This document shows, piece by piece, positions 15,573 to 22,914 of a stretch of DNA of 25,471 nucleotides. Location of the stretch: NCBI GenBank assembly GCA_023396555.1, contig JAEWWC010000037.1, positions 1 through 25,471 of the forward strand, read 5' to 3'. Each line of letters begins with the position of its first letter. Position 1 is the first letter of the stretch. This stretch comes from Bacillota bacterium (GTDB lineage Bacteria; Bacillota; Clostridia; Christensenellales; SZUA-584). The notes under the pieces were generated by a model. The model was given only the letters and a program-made list of their open reading frames with translations, ran no database searches and was not told the DNA's origin. The translations under genes and the position numbers were made by a program.

Positions 15573-15609
15573 TGCATCCGCCTCCTTAACCTTTTGTTTT
15601 CAATTTGAG

Positions 15610-15650
15610 ATTATATCACACCCAATAAGAATATTAAATATACTAACTTT
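15610..15650 (-). promoter_or_regulatory. marR promoter with operator-like half-site
   Basis: Extended -10 TGATATAAT (15610-15618) without a good -35. Upstream, AAAGTTAGTA (15641-15650) matches 9 of 10 bases of the arm of the fab operator, suggesting self-regulation. Confidence 0.45.
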
Positions 15651-15657
15651 CTGATAC

Positions 15658-15682
15658 AAAAAAGCCGCAGCAGACTGCGGCT
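15658..15682 (-). terminator. Rho-independent terminator of the tetR-SDR unit
   Basis: Perfect 8-bp stem AGCCGCAG/CTGCGGCT with a 4-nt loop, followed on the minus strand by six T, 23 nt after the SDR stop. Confidence 0.85.
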
Positions 15683-15705
15683 GATCCCGAATGGCCCAAA
15701 CAAAA

Positions 15706-16575
15706 TTACAATGCCTCTGGCCTGATATACTTTCTCGTCATCTCCATCAATTTTTCTGCTTCATTATTATCCCGGCTGTATGAGGAAGAATCCACCGGCC
15801 TTCTGTGATGGTCAAAATATTGGCCCGAAAAGCTGGCAGCTTCATCCGAAATGGCCAGCCATGTATACGTCTGCGCCATCTCTTCCGGTGATATCGACTT
15901 TTTACTCTTGATCGAATACGCAAATCTTTCGAGCCGGGAAATCCCGGGATACCGGGATATGTCGACCTTCACGTTGGTGACCCGTATACAGTTGACAGTG
16001 ACTCCCGTACCTTTCAGCCTGTCCGCCAGCCAGTAAGTATACATCACCTGTGCCAGCTTTGAGTGGTAATAGGCTTTCGGGACGCTGAATCCGCCCTTAT
16101 TAAACTCCGGGTCGTCGAAGCGGATCTTCAGGCCGGGGTACATCACCAGCCCCTGCGAGGCCACAGTCAGTATGCGACCCTGCCTGCTCCTTTTCAGCCG
16201 TTCCAGGAACAAATCGATAAGCAGCACAGGCCCGATATGATTGGTGGCCCACACGCTTTCTATGCCCTCTGCTGTCTTTTTCGGATGCTTTTGCGCCAGA
16301 TCAAACGCCGCCGCGTTGCTGATCAGCACATCCAGCCGGTCATAAGGATAGTCTTTTGCCAACTCCCGGATGGAGGACTGAAGCGACATGTCTGCGATCA
16401 TCAGTTCCGCCGCACTGCTGCCGCTGGCCCGTTTCACCTCCTCCAGCGCCTTCTGTCCGCGCTCTTTGTCACGGCACACCATGATCACGTGGCAGCCTTG
16501 CGCCGCGAGCTGTATGGCAGCCGCTTTGCCAATCCCCGCGTTCGCGCCTGTTATCAGGCATATCTTCTTATCCAT
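15706..16575 (-). CDS. Short-chain dehydrogenase, retinol dehydrogenase/WWOX-like
   Basis: A 289-residue SDR. TGANAGIGK at 9-17 binds the nucleotide, SNAA (86-89) replaces the usual NNAG, Ser140 is in VASQG, and YYHSK at 169-173 gives the Tyr/Lys pair. Arg35 in MVCRDKERG favours NADP(H). The extended form with IRFDDPEF resembles retinol dehydrogenase-type oxidoreductases found in many bacteria with unknown substrates. It starts 12 nt after the TetR gene with AAAGGAG upstream, so both are one transcript under TetR control. Substrate unknown; a lipophilic carbonyl is a guess from the family. Confidence 0.8.
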   Translation of the reverse strand: MDKKICLITGANAGIGKAAAIQLAAQGCHVIMVCRDKERGQKALEEVKRASGSSAAELMIADMSLQSSIRELAKDYPYDRLDVLISNAAAFDLAQKHPKKTAEGIESVWATNHIGPVLLIDLFLERLKRSRQGRILTVASQGLVMYPGLKIRFDDPEFNKGGFSVPKAYYHSKLAQVMYTYWLADRLKGTGVTVNCIRVTNVKVDISRYPGISRLERFAYSIKSKKSISPEEMAQTYTWLAISDEAASFSGQYFDHHRRPVDSSSYSRDNNEAEKLMEMTRKYIRPEAL

Positions 16576-16587
16576 GAGTATCTCCTT

Positions 16588-17205
16588 TCACTTTTTACCG
16601 GCAAATCCGCTTTTCAGAAATGCGATAAAGCAGTCCAGCTTTTCCATCACGTCGTCCGGCTCAGCACCCGCTCCATTTTTAACGATTTCATCGAAGTGCC
16701 CGAACAGCACGAACATCGTGCCCACGACAAAATCTCTGGAAAACCCCGGTGCAATTTCCCTGCGGCTGACCGCCTCGTCCACCATCTGTTCCAGCGCACT
16801 GCGGGACTGAGCGTCAAACAGCGCCTGAACAGATCCATATATGCTGTTACTGCGTTCTTTGGCCAGCATCTTTGCAAAGCCGTGGGCTTCCGGGCAGGCC
16901 TGCGCAAATTCAACCCCCCATTTCGCCTGCAGCTTAAGCAGGCTGAAGATGTCTCCACCACCGTCAGTTCCGGGGCCAGACGCCATTCTTTGCTGAATGA
17001 ACGCCCATTTCTGTTCCGACGTGTGCCGGATCAAATACAGATAGAGATCGGCTTTGTCCTTGAAGTGGTAATAGAACGTTCCCTTGCTGATTCCGGCGTT
17101 GACAATAATGCGGTTGATCGATGCCTCTTCGTAGCTTCTTTGCGAAAATTCAGCCAGCGCCGCATCCAGCAGCTCCTGCTTTCTTTCAAACGCCTTTTCT
17201 TTCAT
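16588..17205 (-). CDS. TetR-family transcriptional regulator
   Basis: A 205-residue regulator. The N-terminal HTH (about 8-55) includes AALAEFSQRSYEEASINRI and the recognition block GISKGTFYYHFKDKADLY. The remaining 150 residues are the helical ligand and dimer domain, with no close subgroup recognised. The start is ATG 17205, after GGTGGAAG. It is the first gene of a two-gene unit with an SDR, and its own promoter carries a large palindrome, so it probably represses both genes until a ligand appears. Confidence 0.88.
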   Translation of the reverse strand: MKEKAFERKQELLDAALAEFSQRSYEEASINRIIVNAGISKGTFYYHFKDKADLYLYLIRHTSEQKWAFIQQRMASGPGTDGGGDIFSLLKLQAKWGVEFAQACPEAHGFAKMLAKERSNSIYGSVQALFDAQSRSALEQMVDEAVSRREIAPGFSRDFVVGTMFVLFGHFDEIVKNGAGAEPDDVMEKLDCFIAFLKSGFAGKK

Positions 17206-17220
17206 TGATCTTCCACCCTC

Positions 17221-17252
17221 ATAGACCATATAGTCTAGACTTTATGGTCTAT
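17221..17252. promoter_or_regulatory. Operator: 32-bp near-perfect palindrome
   Basis: Outer arms ATAGACCATA (17221-17230) and TATGGTCTAT (17243-17252) are exact inverses. The inner AGTCTAGACT (17232-17241) is a perfect palindrome on the same centre. Over the whole 32 bp, 15 of 16 pairs match. It covers the predicted tetR transcript start. Confidence 0.75.
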
Positions 17253-17281
17253 ATGTTACAATCTACGGTCCGATTTGTCAA
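17253..17281 (-). promoter_or_regulatory. tetR-SDR promoter
   Basis: Minus strand -35 TTGACA (17276-17281), 17 nt spacer, -10 TAACAT (17253-17258). Start near 17246, inside the operator. Confidence 0.65.
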
Positions 17282-17290
17282 TGGCAAAAG

Positions 17291-17317
17291 AAAAAACCCC
17301 CGGGGATTAGCCGGGGG
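17291..17317 (-). terminator. Rho-independent terminator, probably the former spoIVA terminator
   Basis: Stem CCCCCGG/CCGGGGG (17297-17303 and 17311-17317) followed on the minus strand by six T. It lies just after the left copy of the spoIVA 3' end and now serves the AT-rich gene. Confidence 0.85.
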
Positions 17318-17337
17318 AATCAAACCAGATCACTAAG

Positions 17338-17379
17338 CCTACAGCAATATACAGATCAGACCGCCGCTGCCTTCGTTGA
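17338..17379. repeat. Left copy of the spoIVA 3' end (attachment-like repeat)
   Basis: 42 bp identical to 19481-19522 except for one base (17360). On the minus strand it still reads NEGSGGLICILL and a stop, the end of SpoIVA; the single difference is silent (GGT against GGG). It begins one base after the stop codon of the AT-rich gene. Confidence 0.92.
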
Positions 17380-17380
17380 C

Positions 17381-19291
17381 TTATGTACCTGCAGACTTTT
17401 CAAAGGCACAGCAGTCATCGTTGATTTTTACAACTAGAATTATGATCATTTTCAAGAAAACAATATAATCTAATTGATGTTGCTTTTCATCGTTTGAATG
17501 TGTACCATGAGCATATCGATTTCTAAGATCATGCCCATTGGTAAACTTTTTCTTGTTCAAATAGAAATCCATATAATCCTGTTCACTTTTAGATAAAAGG
17601 CTTGACTCAGCCGTTAGTATTCCAGCTAAAATCCACTCATCTATTTTTTGTTTCATTTTTAATGGTTGGTTCCAATAACTGATGACTTCGTTAAGAAACA
17701 ACTCCCCCAACACTGTAAATCCTGGAATATCTTTAATAGTTATGTATTCATTTTCATCAACTTTTAGTAAGTCATTATCAAATAACCACTTAATCTCATC
17801 TTTCTGATACTCTTCAAAATCATTCAATCTTACTTTTTCTTTTACAAGAAGCTCACATAGATTTTTGTAAGTTACATCAAGTTTAGGTACATAGGTCAGG
17901 CCGCTTTGGTCAGAAAATAAACGATTAACAGCATTATAATAAAATACGCTATCAGGATCAGGATATATATATTTGCTTTTTATATTTGAAAGATATTCAC
18001 CAAAAATCATGGGTTTTGATGACATCTGGAGTAATTCGTGATCAATTTCGCCATTCTCAATGTATGTATTGTACTGCTTTAGAATCCTATCAATTTCAGG
18101 GACTATGGTTCTGCATTTTTCAAAATAAGTTAAATAGTCAGATGGCATTTTTACAATAAATCCAATAATACCGAACTCATCTTTGATGTATTCATTAAAG
18201 AACCATTCAATCATGTCTTCTATTCTGATGCCGTTTAGATTTAACAATTCTGAATAACTAATCAACTGAACAGTTGAGCACATTTCATTGATCATAAATG
18301 CAGCGTGTGCTTTGTAAATATGCTTTCCATTATTCCAAAGAAGGACTCTTTCTATTACCCCAGCCTCATTTATTTTTGAAACTAAGTTTAACCTCATTTG
18401 TTCATCAAAAAAATGAAAAACGTAAATAAAATTATTCCAAAGCGTATTGAAATCTAAATTATCAGTTATCCATCGCTTTTGAATGCTATATTTGACTATT
18501 GTACCGTCCATTCTTTGTTGGACGACTTCCTCTTGATCTTCAGAGTAAGATATTTCGGCTCCCAATTTAAATCCAATTCTACCTTCTGTAATTCTTTCCT
18601 CTTCTTGTTTTAATCTACGCTTTGCTTTCAACTTCAACTTATCATTAATTAGGAGACCTGCGTCTAAGGGAAAATATATAATTTTTCTCAAATGGTTTAT
18701 GTTTAAATGCTCTAACTCCAGATAGTCATCAATTAAACATTCTATTTCGTAAAGATTTAGAGATGGAAGATTTAAATTTTTCTCCGACAAATACTTATCT
18801 AACACTATTTCAGCATTGTTTGGGTTATCTAGGAAGGCAGTCTTTATTACTTCATTATGATATAAAACAATATTCTTATTTTCGAGAATATAATATAGGG
18901 TTGTCCTGTATTTTGTCATAAATTCTCGCAAGTCATCACCACTAATATTCTTATATACTTTATACTTATCTAACACTTCAAAGAAATCTTTATGATAAAG
19001 AAAATCAATTGACTCATAAAAGTCAAGATATTTGTCCCTTCTTTGTGCTATAAAAATGCCTAACTTTGATTCAATTTGCTTAATAAAGTTTTTAAGATCT
19101 ATTTGAACTTCATTTTCAATGTGGACCTTAAATCTTTCAATCTCAATAAATTTAATAGTATTATAAAATTCAAAAAAGTTATCTATATCCACTTCTAGGA
19201 AATCGTCATAATTGGTTATTATTTCGACAATCCTCGTTAAACCCATTGGATAAGTTATATCATACTCAGAAAAATATTTTACTTTATACAT
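17381..19291 (-). CDS. Large AT-rich protein of unknown function with C-terminal HEPN-like motif
   Basis: A 636-residue protein rich in Asn, Lys, Ile, Tyr and Glu, with base composition unlike every neighbour. No signal peptide is apparent; a hydrophobic stretch (FLKMIIILVV, about 611-620) near the end more likely forms the last HEPN helix than a membrane span. Residues 590-595 read RNRYAH inside LRNRYAHG, the R-x4-H signature of HEPN ribonuclease domains, followed by a helix. A charged segment (about 226-238, KLKLKAKRRLKQE) lies near the middle. I do not recognise the first 500 residues. The start ATG 19291 has GAGG four bases upstream. A solo HEPN protein on a foreign insert suggests phage defence or an RNA-targeting toxin; that is inference. 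Confidence 0.8.
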   Translation of the reverse strand: MYKVKYFSEYDITYPMGLTRIVEIITNYDDFLEVDIDNFFEFYNTIKFIEIERFKVHIENEVQIDLKNFIKQIESKLGIFIAQRRDKYLDFYESIDFLYHKDFFEVLDKYKVYKNISGDDLREFMTKYRTTLYYILENKNIVLYHNEVIKTAFLDNPNNAEIVLDKYLSEKNLNLPSLNLYEIECLIDDYLELEHLNINHLRKIIYFPLDAGLLINDKLKLKAKRRLKQEEERITEGRIGFKLGAEISYSEDQEEVVQQRMDGTIVKYSIQKRWITDNLDFNTLWNNFIYVFHFFDEQMRLNLVSKINEAGVIERVLLWNNGKHIYKAHAAFMINEMCSTVQLISYSELLNLNGIRIEDMIEWFFNEYIKDEFGIIGFIVKMPSDYLTYFEKCRTIVPEIDRILKQYNTYIENGEIDHELLQMSSKPMIFGEYLSNIKSKYIYPDPDSVFYYNAVNRLFSDQSGLTYVPKLDVTYKNLCELLVKEKVRLNDFEEYQKDEIKWLFDNDLLKVDENEYITIKDIPGFTVLGELFLNEVISYWNQPLKMKQKIDEWILAGILTAESSLLSKSEQDYMDFYLNKKKFTNGHDLRNRYAHGTHSNDEKQHQLDYIVFLKMIIILVVKINDDCCAFEKSAGT

Positions 19292-19346
19292 AATTCCTCA
19301 CCAATACTCTCATACATCTTAGTTTATGGATCATAAATATATTTTT

Positions 19347-19375
19347 ATTGTAGTATATTTATACCATTAGAACAA
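19347..19375 (-). promoter_or_regulatory. Promoter of the AT-rich gene
   Basis: Minus strand -35 TTGTTC (19370-19375), 17 nt spacer, -10 TACAAT (19347-19352). The transcript would start near 19340 with a leader of about 50 nt. The rest of 19292-19434 holds only AT-rich sequence. Confidence 0.5.
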
Positions 19376-19434
19376 TAATTTTTAGTACTCTTAATAAAGG
19401 GCAAATTTTTGAAAGTGAATAATCACCTACAAAT

Positions 19435-19472
19435 AAAAAAGGCCTCGGAAACCTAGTTAAGCTTCCGAGGCC
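19435..19472 (-). terminator. Rho-independent terminator downstream of spoIVA
   Basis: Perfect 10-bp stem GGCCTCGGAA/TTCCGAGGCC (19441-19450 and 19463-19472) followed on the minus strand by six T, 9 nt after the spoIVA stop. It shields the AT-rich gene from spoIVA readthrough. Confidence 0.92.
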
Positions 19473-19480
19473 AAATATCA

Positions 19481-19522
19481 CCTACAGCAATATACAGATC
19501 AGCCCGCCGCTGCCTTCGTTGA
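19481..19522. repeat. Right copy of the spoIVA 3' end
   Basis: 42 bp forming the last 13 codons and stop of the intact spoIVA, plus flank. It matches 17338-17379 at 41 of 42 positions. Confidence 0.92.
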
Positions 19523-20960
19523 TGATGCGCTGCAGCGTCTCCTGTATCTTCATCCGCGCATCCTCCGGCATGTGAGTCAGTTTGCCTGACAAGCCCTCCT
19601 TAACGAGGTCGTGCAGGGATTTGCCGAATATGTCCGTGTTCCATAGCTTCGACGGATCGTTCTCGAACTCGGTGAGCATGTATTTAATGAGCTCTTCCGA
19701 CTGCTTCTCAGATCCCACGATGGGCGACACCTCAGTTTCAATGTCCACGCGTATCAGATGCAGCGACGGGGCGCTGGCTTTGAGCCGCACGCCGAAGCGG
19801 CCTCCCTGCCGCACCAGCTCCGGCTCCTCCAGCGACATGTCGTCCACCGACGGCGGCACCAGCCCGTAGCCCGTTTCCTTCACGCTCTGGAGCGCGTCCG
19901 CCATCCGGTCGTACTGCTTCTTGGCGGTCACCAGATCCTTCACGATGGACACCAGATGGTAGTCGTTTTCAATGGGATAGCCGCACTCGTCGCCCAGTAT
20001 CTTGTAGAAGAGCTCCTGCGGGAAGTCCACGTGCATCTGTACGCTGCCCTCCCCCAGCTCCACCTTGTTCACCGACGCGCCGCTGACATCTTCCAGGTTG
20101 TTCATCGCGCCCAGCAGCGAACCGTAATCGCGCACCTTTTCCAGATTGTCCAGCGACGCGGATATGCCGGTAATCACCTCGTTCATCAGCCAGTGGTCCG
20201 GCGACAACGCCCGCGCCCACCCAGGCATGTCGATGTTGATCTCCTTGAGCGGGAACTCATACAGCAGGTTTTCCAGCATCGCACCTATGTCGTTCTCCGT
20301 CAGCCGCATGATATCCATCAGCAGCACCGGCACCTGATATTTATCCTCCATCGCGTTGCGCAGGCTGATGGTGTCCTGGCTGCCCGGCGTGGCGGAGTTT
20401 AAAATCACGATGAAGGGTTTGCCCAGCTCCCACAGCTCGCGCACCACGCGTTCCTCGGCCTGGACGTAGCTGGACCGCGGTATTTCGGTGATGCTGCCGT
20501 CCGTCGTCATCACGATGCCGATGGTGCTGTGGTCGGTGATCACCTTGCGCGTGCCGGTCTCCGCGGCTTCCTCGAACGGAATGTCGTAATCGAACCACGG
20601 CGTGGACACCATGCGCGGCACGTTGTTTTCCAGATAGCCCATCGCGCCGTCCACCATGTAGCCTACGGAATCCACCATCCGCACCTTCATTTCAGCCTCG
20701 TTGTTGATCTTGATCTTGACCGCCTCGTTGGGCACGAACTTGGGCTGCGTGGTCATGATGGTCTTGCCCGCGCTGCTCTGCGGCAGCTCGTCGACCACGC
20801 GCTCCTTCTCATGGGTATCGTCCAGGTTCGGGAGCACCAGCATATCCATAAACCGCTTGATGAACGTCGACTTGCCCGTTCTGACCGGCCCTACGACGCC
20901 GATGTATATATCCCCTCCCGTTCTTTCGGAAATATCCTTGTAAAGATTATAGCTTTGCAT
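19482..20960 (-). CDS. spoIVA: Stage IV sporulation protein A (spore coat ATPase)
   Basis: 492 residues, the same length as B. subtilis SpoIVA. The Walker A loop GPVRTGKST is at 24-32 with Lys30, and the Walker B-like MVDSVGYMVDG contains Asp97; both match the known positions. SpoIVA hydrolyses ATP to polymerise on the forespore outer membrane and forms the coat basement layer. The C-terminus ends in the family's Gly-rich ICILL tail. The start is ATG 20960, with GGAGGG upstream. Expression should be mother-cell specific (sigma E), but I could not place a convincing sigma E promoter in 20961-21060. The last 13 codons exist in a second copy 2.1 kb away, so they may have been supplied by an insertion. 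Confidence 0.97.
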   Translation of the reverse strand: MQSYNLYKDISERTGGDIYIGVVGPVRTGKSTFIKRFMDMLVLPNLDDTHEKERVVDELPQSSAGKTIMTTQPKFVPNEAVKIKINNEAEMKVRMVDSVGYMVDGAMGYLENNVPRMVSTPWFDYDIPFEEAAETGTRKVITDHSTIGIVMTTDGSITEIPRSSYVQAEERVVRELWELGKPFIVILNSATPGSQDTISLRNAMEDKYQVPVLLMDIMRLTENDIGAMLENLLYEFPLKEINIDMPGWARALSPDHWLMNEVITGISASLDNLEKVRDYGSLLGAMNNLEDVSGASVNKVELGEGSVQMHVDFPQELFYKILGDECGYPIENDYHLVSIVKDLVTAKKQYDRMADALQSVKETGYGLVPPSVDDMSLEEPELVRQGGRFGVRLKASAPSLHLIRVDIETEVSPIVGSEKQSEELIKYMLTEFENDPSKLWNTDIFGKSLHDLVKEGLSGKLTHMPEDARMKIQETLQRIINEGSGGLICILL

Positions 20961-21076
20961 GGCGCACCCTCCGTTAATTTTAGCGTTTAACACTAGATAT
21001 ATATGAACACAAGTCCACACTCATACCAAAAAAGAAAGCGCTTATGTAAAAAGCTTATGCGCTGATAAGTCCGTAT

Positions 21077-21109
21077 ATTAAAACAAGACCGGAGGTTGCT
21101 CCGGCCTTG
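21077..21109 (-). terminator. Terminator of uraA
   Basis: An 11-bp stem with one G-U pair (21084-21094 with 21099-21109) and a 4-nt loop, followed on the minus strand by TTTTAAT, 25 nt after the uraA stop. Confidence 0.8.
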
Positions 21110-21134
21110 CTGATTGTCTGTTGTAAGTCTGTTT

Positions 21135-22541
21135 TTATTTAGCTTTTTCAGCTTCCACTTTGGCAGCTTCCGCTGCAAGCCTCTTTTTCTCGCCGATGCT
21201 GAGCAGCAGGTTCAGCAGTATGCCCAGAATAGCCGCGCCCGCGATGCAGGGCACTTTCATGCCGAGGAACGGGATCATGCCTTCGAACTTGAACTGGCCG
21301 CCGACGCCGATGATCATGATCACCGCGATGACCGCAATGTTCTTCGCGCTGAACATGTCCGCCTTGCGCTCGATCATAATGGCGATACCCTGAGCGGCGA
21401 TGGCGCCGAACAGGAATATCTCGATGCCGCCGATGACCGCCTGCGGAATGGCGTATATCGCGTTGACGAGCGGCGAGATGCAGGATATGACCATCGCGAG
21501 AATGGCCGCCGCGATCAGCACGGGGATGGAGAATACGCGCGTGATGGCCATCGCGCTGATGTTTTCGCCGTAGTTCGTGCCGGCGGGGCCGCCGACGAGA
21601 CCTGCCACCATATCGCCGATACCATCGCCGATGAGGTTCTGGCCGAGCCGGTTGCCGATGTCATAATCCGCCTTGCCTTTTTTGCGCGCCAGATTGTTGA
21701 CGTATATATCAAGCTGGAAAACATGCGCGGTGGATTCGGGTATCGTCGCAATGGCGATGGGCATGATGGCTGCGACCGCCGCCCATGACGGAATGGGCAG
21801 CGTAATATGCGGCAGCGTCAGCACACCGGGGATCACGCTCACGCCCGTACCCGCCGCCTCAGGCAGCGTCCGGAACATGGATTCGCCGGTAACCAGCAGC
21901 AGTATGGCCGCTACGGCGCATCCGACGATGGGCCCCAGCAACAGCGGAAGCTGTCCCCAGACGCCTTTGAGATAGACCGAGAAAAGTATCGTCGCAACGA
22001 GCGTGACGAGAGAAACAAGCCATACCCAGTCGGAAGCGGTGATGCCCGTTCCGCCCTGCACCGGAGCCGCGTCGCCCAGCGCGTTGGCTGCCAGCGAGAG
22101 GCCGATGATCATCGCGATGGGGCCCGTCACCGTGGGCGGCAGCACCTTCTCAATAGACTTGCGGCCAAACGCCTTGACGATGAAGCCGGCTGCGATGGAC
22201 ACAAGGCCCGATGCGATGATGCCGAACTGAACCGTGGAAATCATAGCGTCAGGCAGAATATGTCCGAATTCGACCCCGCCGGTTAAACCGATGATTGCGG
22301 AAAGGTAAGAAAAGCTGGAGCCGAAGTACAGAGGTATCTTTCTGCCTGTGATGAGAATGAAGCACAGTGTTGCAAGACCGCTGGCAAAGATCGTGGTGGA
22401 AAGATGGAATCCCGTGATCAGCGCCACGAGTATGGTGGCGGGGAACATGACCACAATCTGCTGGAGAGCGTAGAGCAGCAGTTTCCAAAATGGAGGCCGC
22501 TCATCAGGAAGGTAACCGAATGATTGCTTAATTTTGTCCAT
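21135..22541 (-). CDS. uraA: Uracil permease (NCS2 family)
   Basis: 468 residues with about 12-14 hydrophobic spans, a proton-coupled uracil transporter. FGSSFSYLSAIIGLTGG (near 73-89) is the substrate-site block, and DGIGDMVAGLVGGPAGTNYGEN matches the second discontinuous-helix motif of UraA/PyrP. The C-terminus is a charged tail, ending EAAKVEAEKAK. The start is ATG 22541, with AAGGAGG about eight bases upstream. A PyrR RNA switch in the leader indicates shut-off by UMP, which supports a uracil rather than xanthine substrate. Confidence 0.92.
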   Translation of the reverse strand: MDKIKQSFGYLPDERPPFWKLLLYALQQIVVMFPATILVALITGFHLSTTIFASGLATLCFILITGRKIPLYFGSSFSYLSAIIGLTGGVEFGHILPDAMISTVQFGIIASGLVSIAAGFIVKAFGRKSIEKVLPPTVTGPIAMIIGLSLAANALGDAAPVQGGTGITASDWVWLVSLVTLVATILFSVYLKGVWGQLPLLLGPIVGCAVAAILLLVTGESMFRTLPEAAGTGVSVIPGVLTLPHITLPIPSWAAVAAIMPIAIATIPESTAHVFQLDIYVNNLARKKGKADYDIGNRLGQNLIGDGIGDMVAGLVGGPAGTNYGENISAMAITRVFSIPVLIAAAILAMVISCISPLVNAIYAIPQAVIGGIEIFLFGAIAAQGIAIMIERKADMFSAKNIAVIAVIMIIGVGGQFKFEGMIPFLGMKVPCIAGAAILGILLNLLLSIGEKKRLAAEAAKVEAEKAK

Positions 22542-22643
22542 ATAATATCCTCCTTGATACAATGATACAGATTATTGATCCCCCTTAAGGCCCGGTATCA
22601 CCGTCCCATCCCGGCTGTCGTTGAAAGCTGCGTTCAGCGCATC

Positions 22644-22671
22644 AAAAAAGCCTTGTCCACCGGCAAGGCTT
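22644..22671 (-). terminator. Attenuator terminator in the uraA leader
   Basis: Stem AAGCCTTG/CAAGGCTT (22664-22671 and 22648-22655) with an 8-nt loop, followed by six T on the minus strand. It lies between promoter and gene, so it must be conditional. Confidence 0.85.
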
Positions 22672-22699
22672 TGTACACCAATAAAATGCACCTTGCCGG
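22660..22699 (-). promoter_or_regulatory. Antiterminator pairing in the uraA leader
   Basis: CCGGCAAGG (22691-22699) in the PyrR hairpin is exactly complementary to CCTTGCCGG (22660-22668), which overlaps the 5' arm of the terminator. The pairing excludes both the PyrR hairpin and the terminator, giving a two-state switch. Confidence 0.75.
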
Positions 22700-22722
22700 A
22701 CTCTCTGGACCGGGTTTAAAGG
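22691..22722 (-). ncRNA. PyrR-binding RNA element
   Basis: The leader folds as CCUU/AAGG lower stem, a UAAAC-type internal loop, CCGG/CCGG upper stem and the loop UCCAGAGAGU. The CCAGAGAG loop and this order of stems match the PyrR binding loops of Bacillus pyr operons. PyrR with UMP stabilises this hairpin and so permits the downstream terminator to form. Confidence 0.85.
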
Positions 22723-22738
22723 GTTTTCTGCTGTCAAT

Positions 22739-22767
22739 AAGATAACACAAGCGGTTGTGGTTGTCCA
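22739..22767 (-). promoter_or_regulatory. uraA promoter
   Basis: Minus strand -35 TGGACA (22762-22767), 17 nt spacer, -10 TATCTT (22739-22744) with an upstream TG. Start near 22732, giving a leader of about 190 nt. The remaining 22768-22883 shows no gene. Confidence 0.6.
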
Positions 22768-22883
22768 GCGGTTAAACACGAAATATGAAGTTTTTTGACG
22801 AAGAAATTTGATATTTGAAAGCAATTCCGACGGGTATTTTTCCACAGCGATAAACGCCGGGAAGCGAGACAGCAGCGGCAAAC

Positions 22884-22906
22884 AAAAAGGAGGAGCGCCG
22901 CTCCCC
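22884..22906 (-). terminator. Terminator of lysA
   Basis: GC-rich hairpin (GGAGC/GCTCC, loop of three, extended by two pairs around a bulge) followed on the minus strand by five T, directly after the lysA stop. Confidence 0.7.
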
Positions 22907-22914
22907 CACGAATG

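Larger units (their letters stand above)
17380..19522 (-). mobile_element. AT-rich single-gene insert at the spoIVA 3' end
   Basis: Two 42-bp direct repeats of the last spoIVA codons bracket about 2.1 kb that contains one large gene, its promoter and a strong terminator. Two lines counted inside the gene are 28 and 37 % G+C; one counted in spoIVA is 65 %. The layout equals that of an island which integrated at a gene 3' end and restored the target. No integrase or transposase is inside, so movement would need help from elsewhere, or the enzyme was lost. Confidence 0.75.

Noticed and set aside
15545..15577. Ten-codon frame upstream of marR ending in ATGA
   Set aside because: AAGGAGG is only three bases from its ATG, too close to work; the GTG at 15572 has ideal spacing.
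17380..19480. Integrase, transposase or terminal inverted repeats in the insert
   Set aside because: No second gene of meaningful size and no inverted ends were found, so it was not called an insertion sequence.
20998..21005. CATATATA as a sigma E -10 for spoIVA
   Set aside because: It matches the -10 only partly and no acceptable -35 lies at the right distance.
21037..21063. AGCGC/GCGCT inverted repeat with duplicated GCTTATG upstream of spoIVA
   Set aside because: Only five pairs close a 17-nt loop and no T-tract follows; not called as a terminator or operator.
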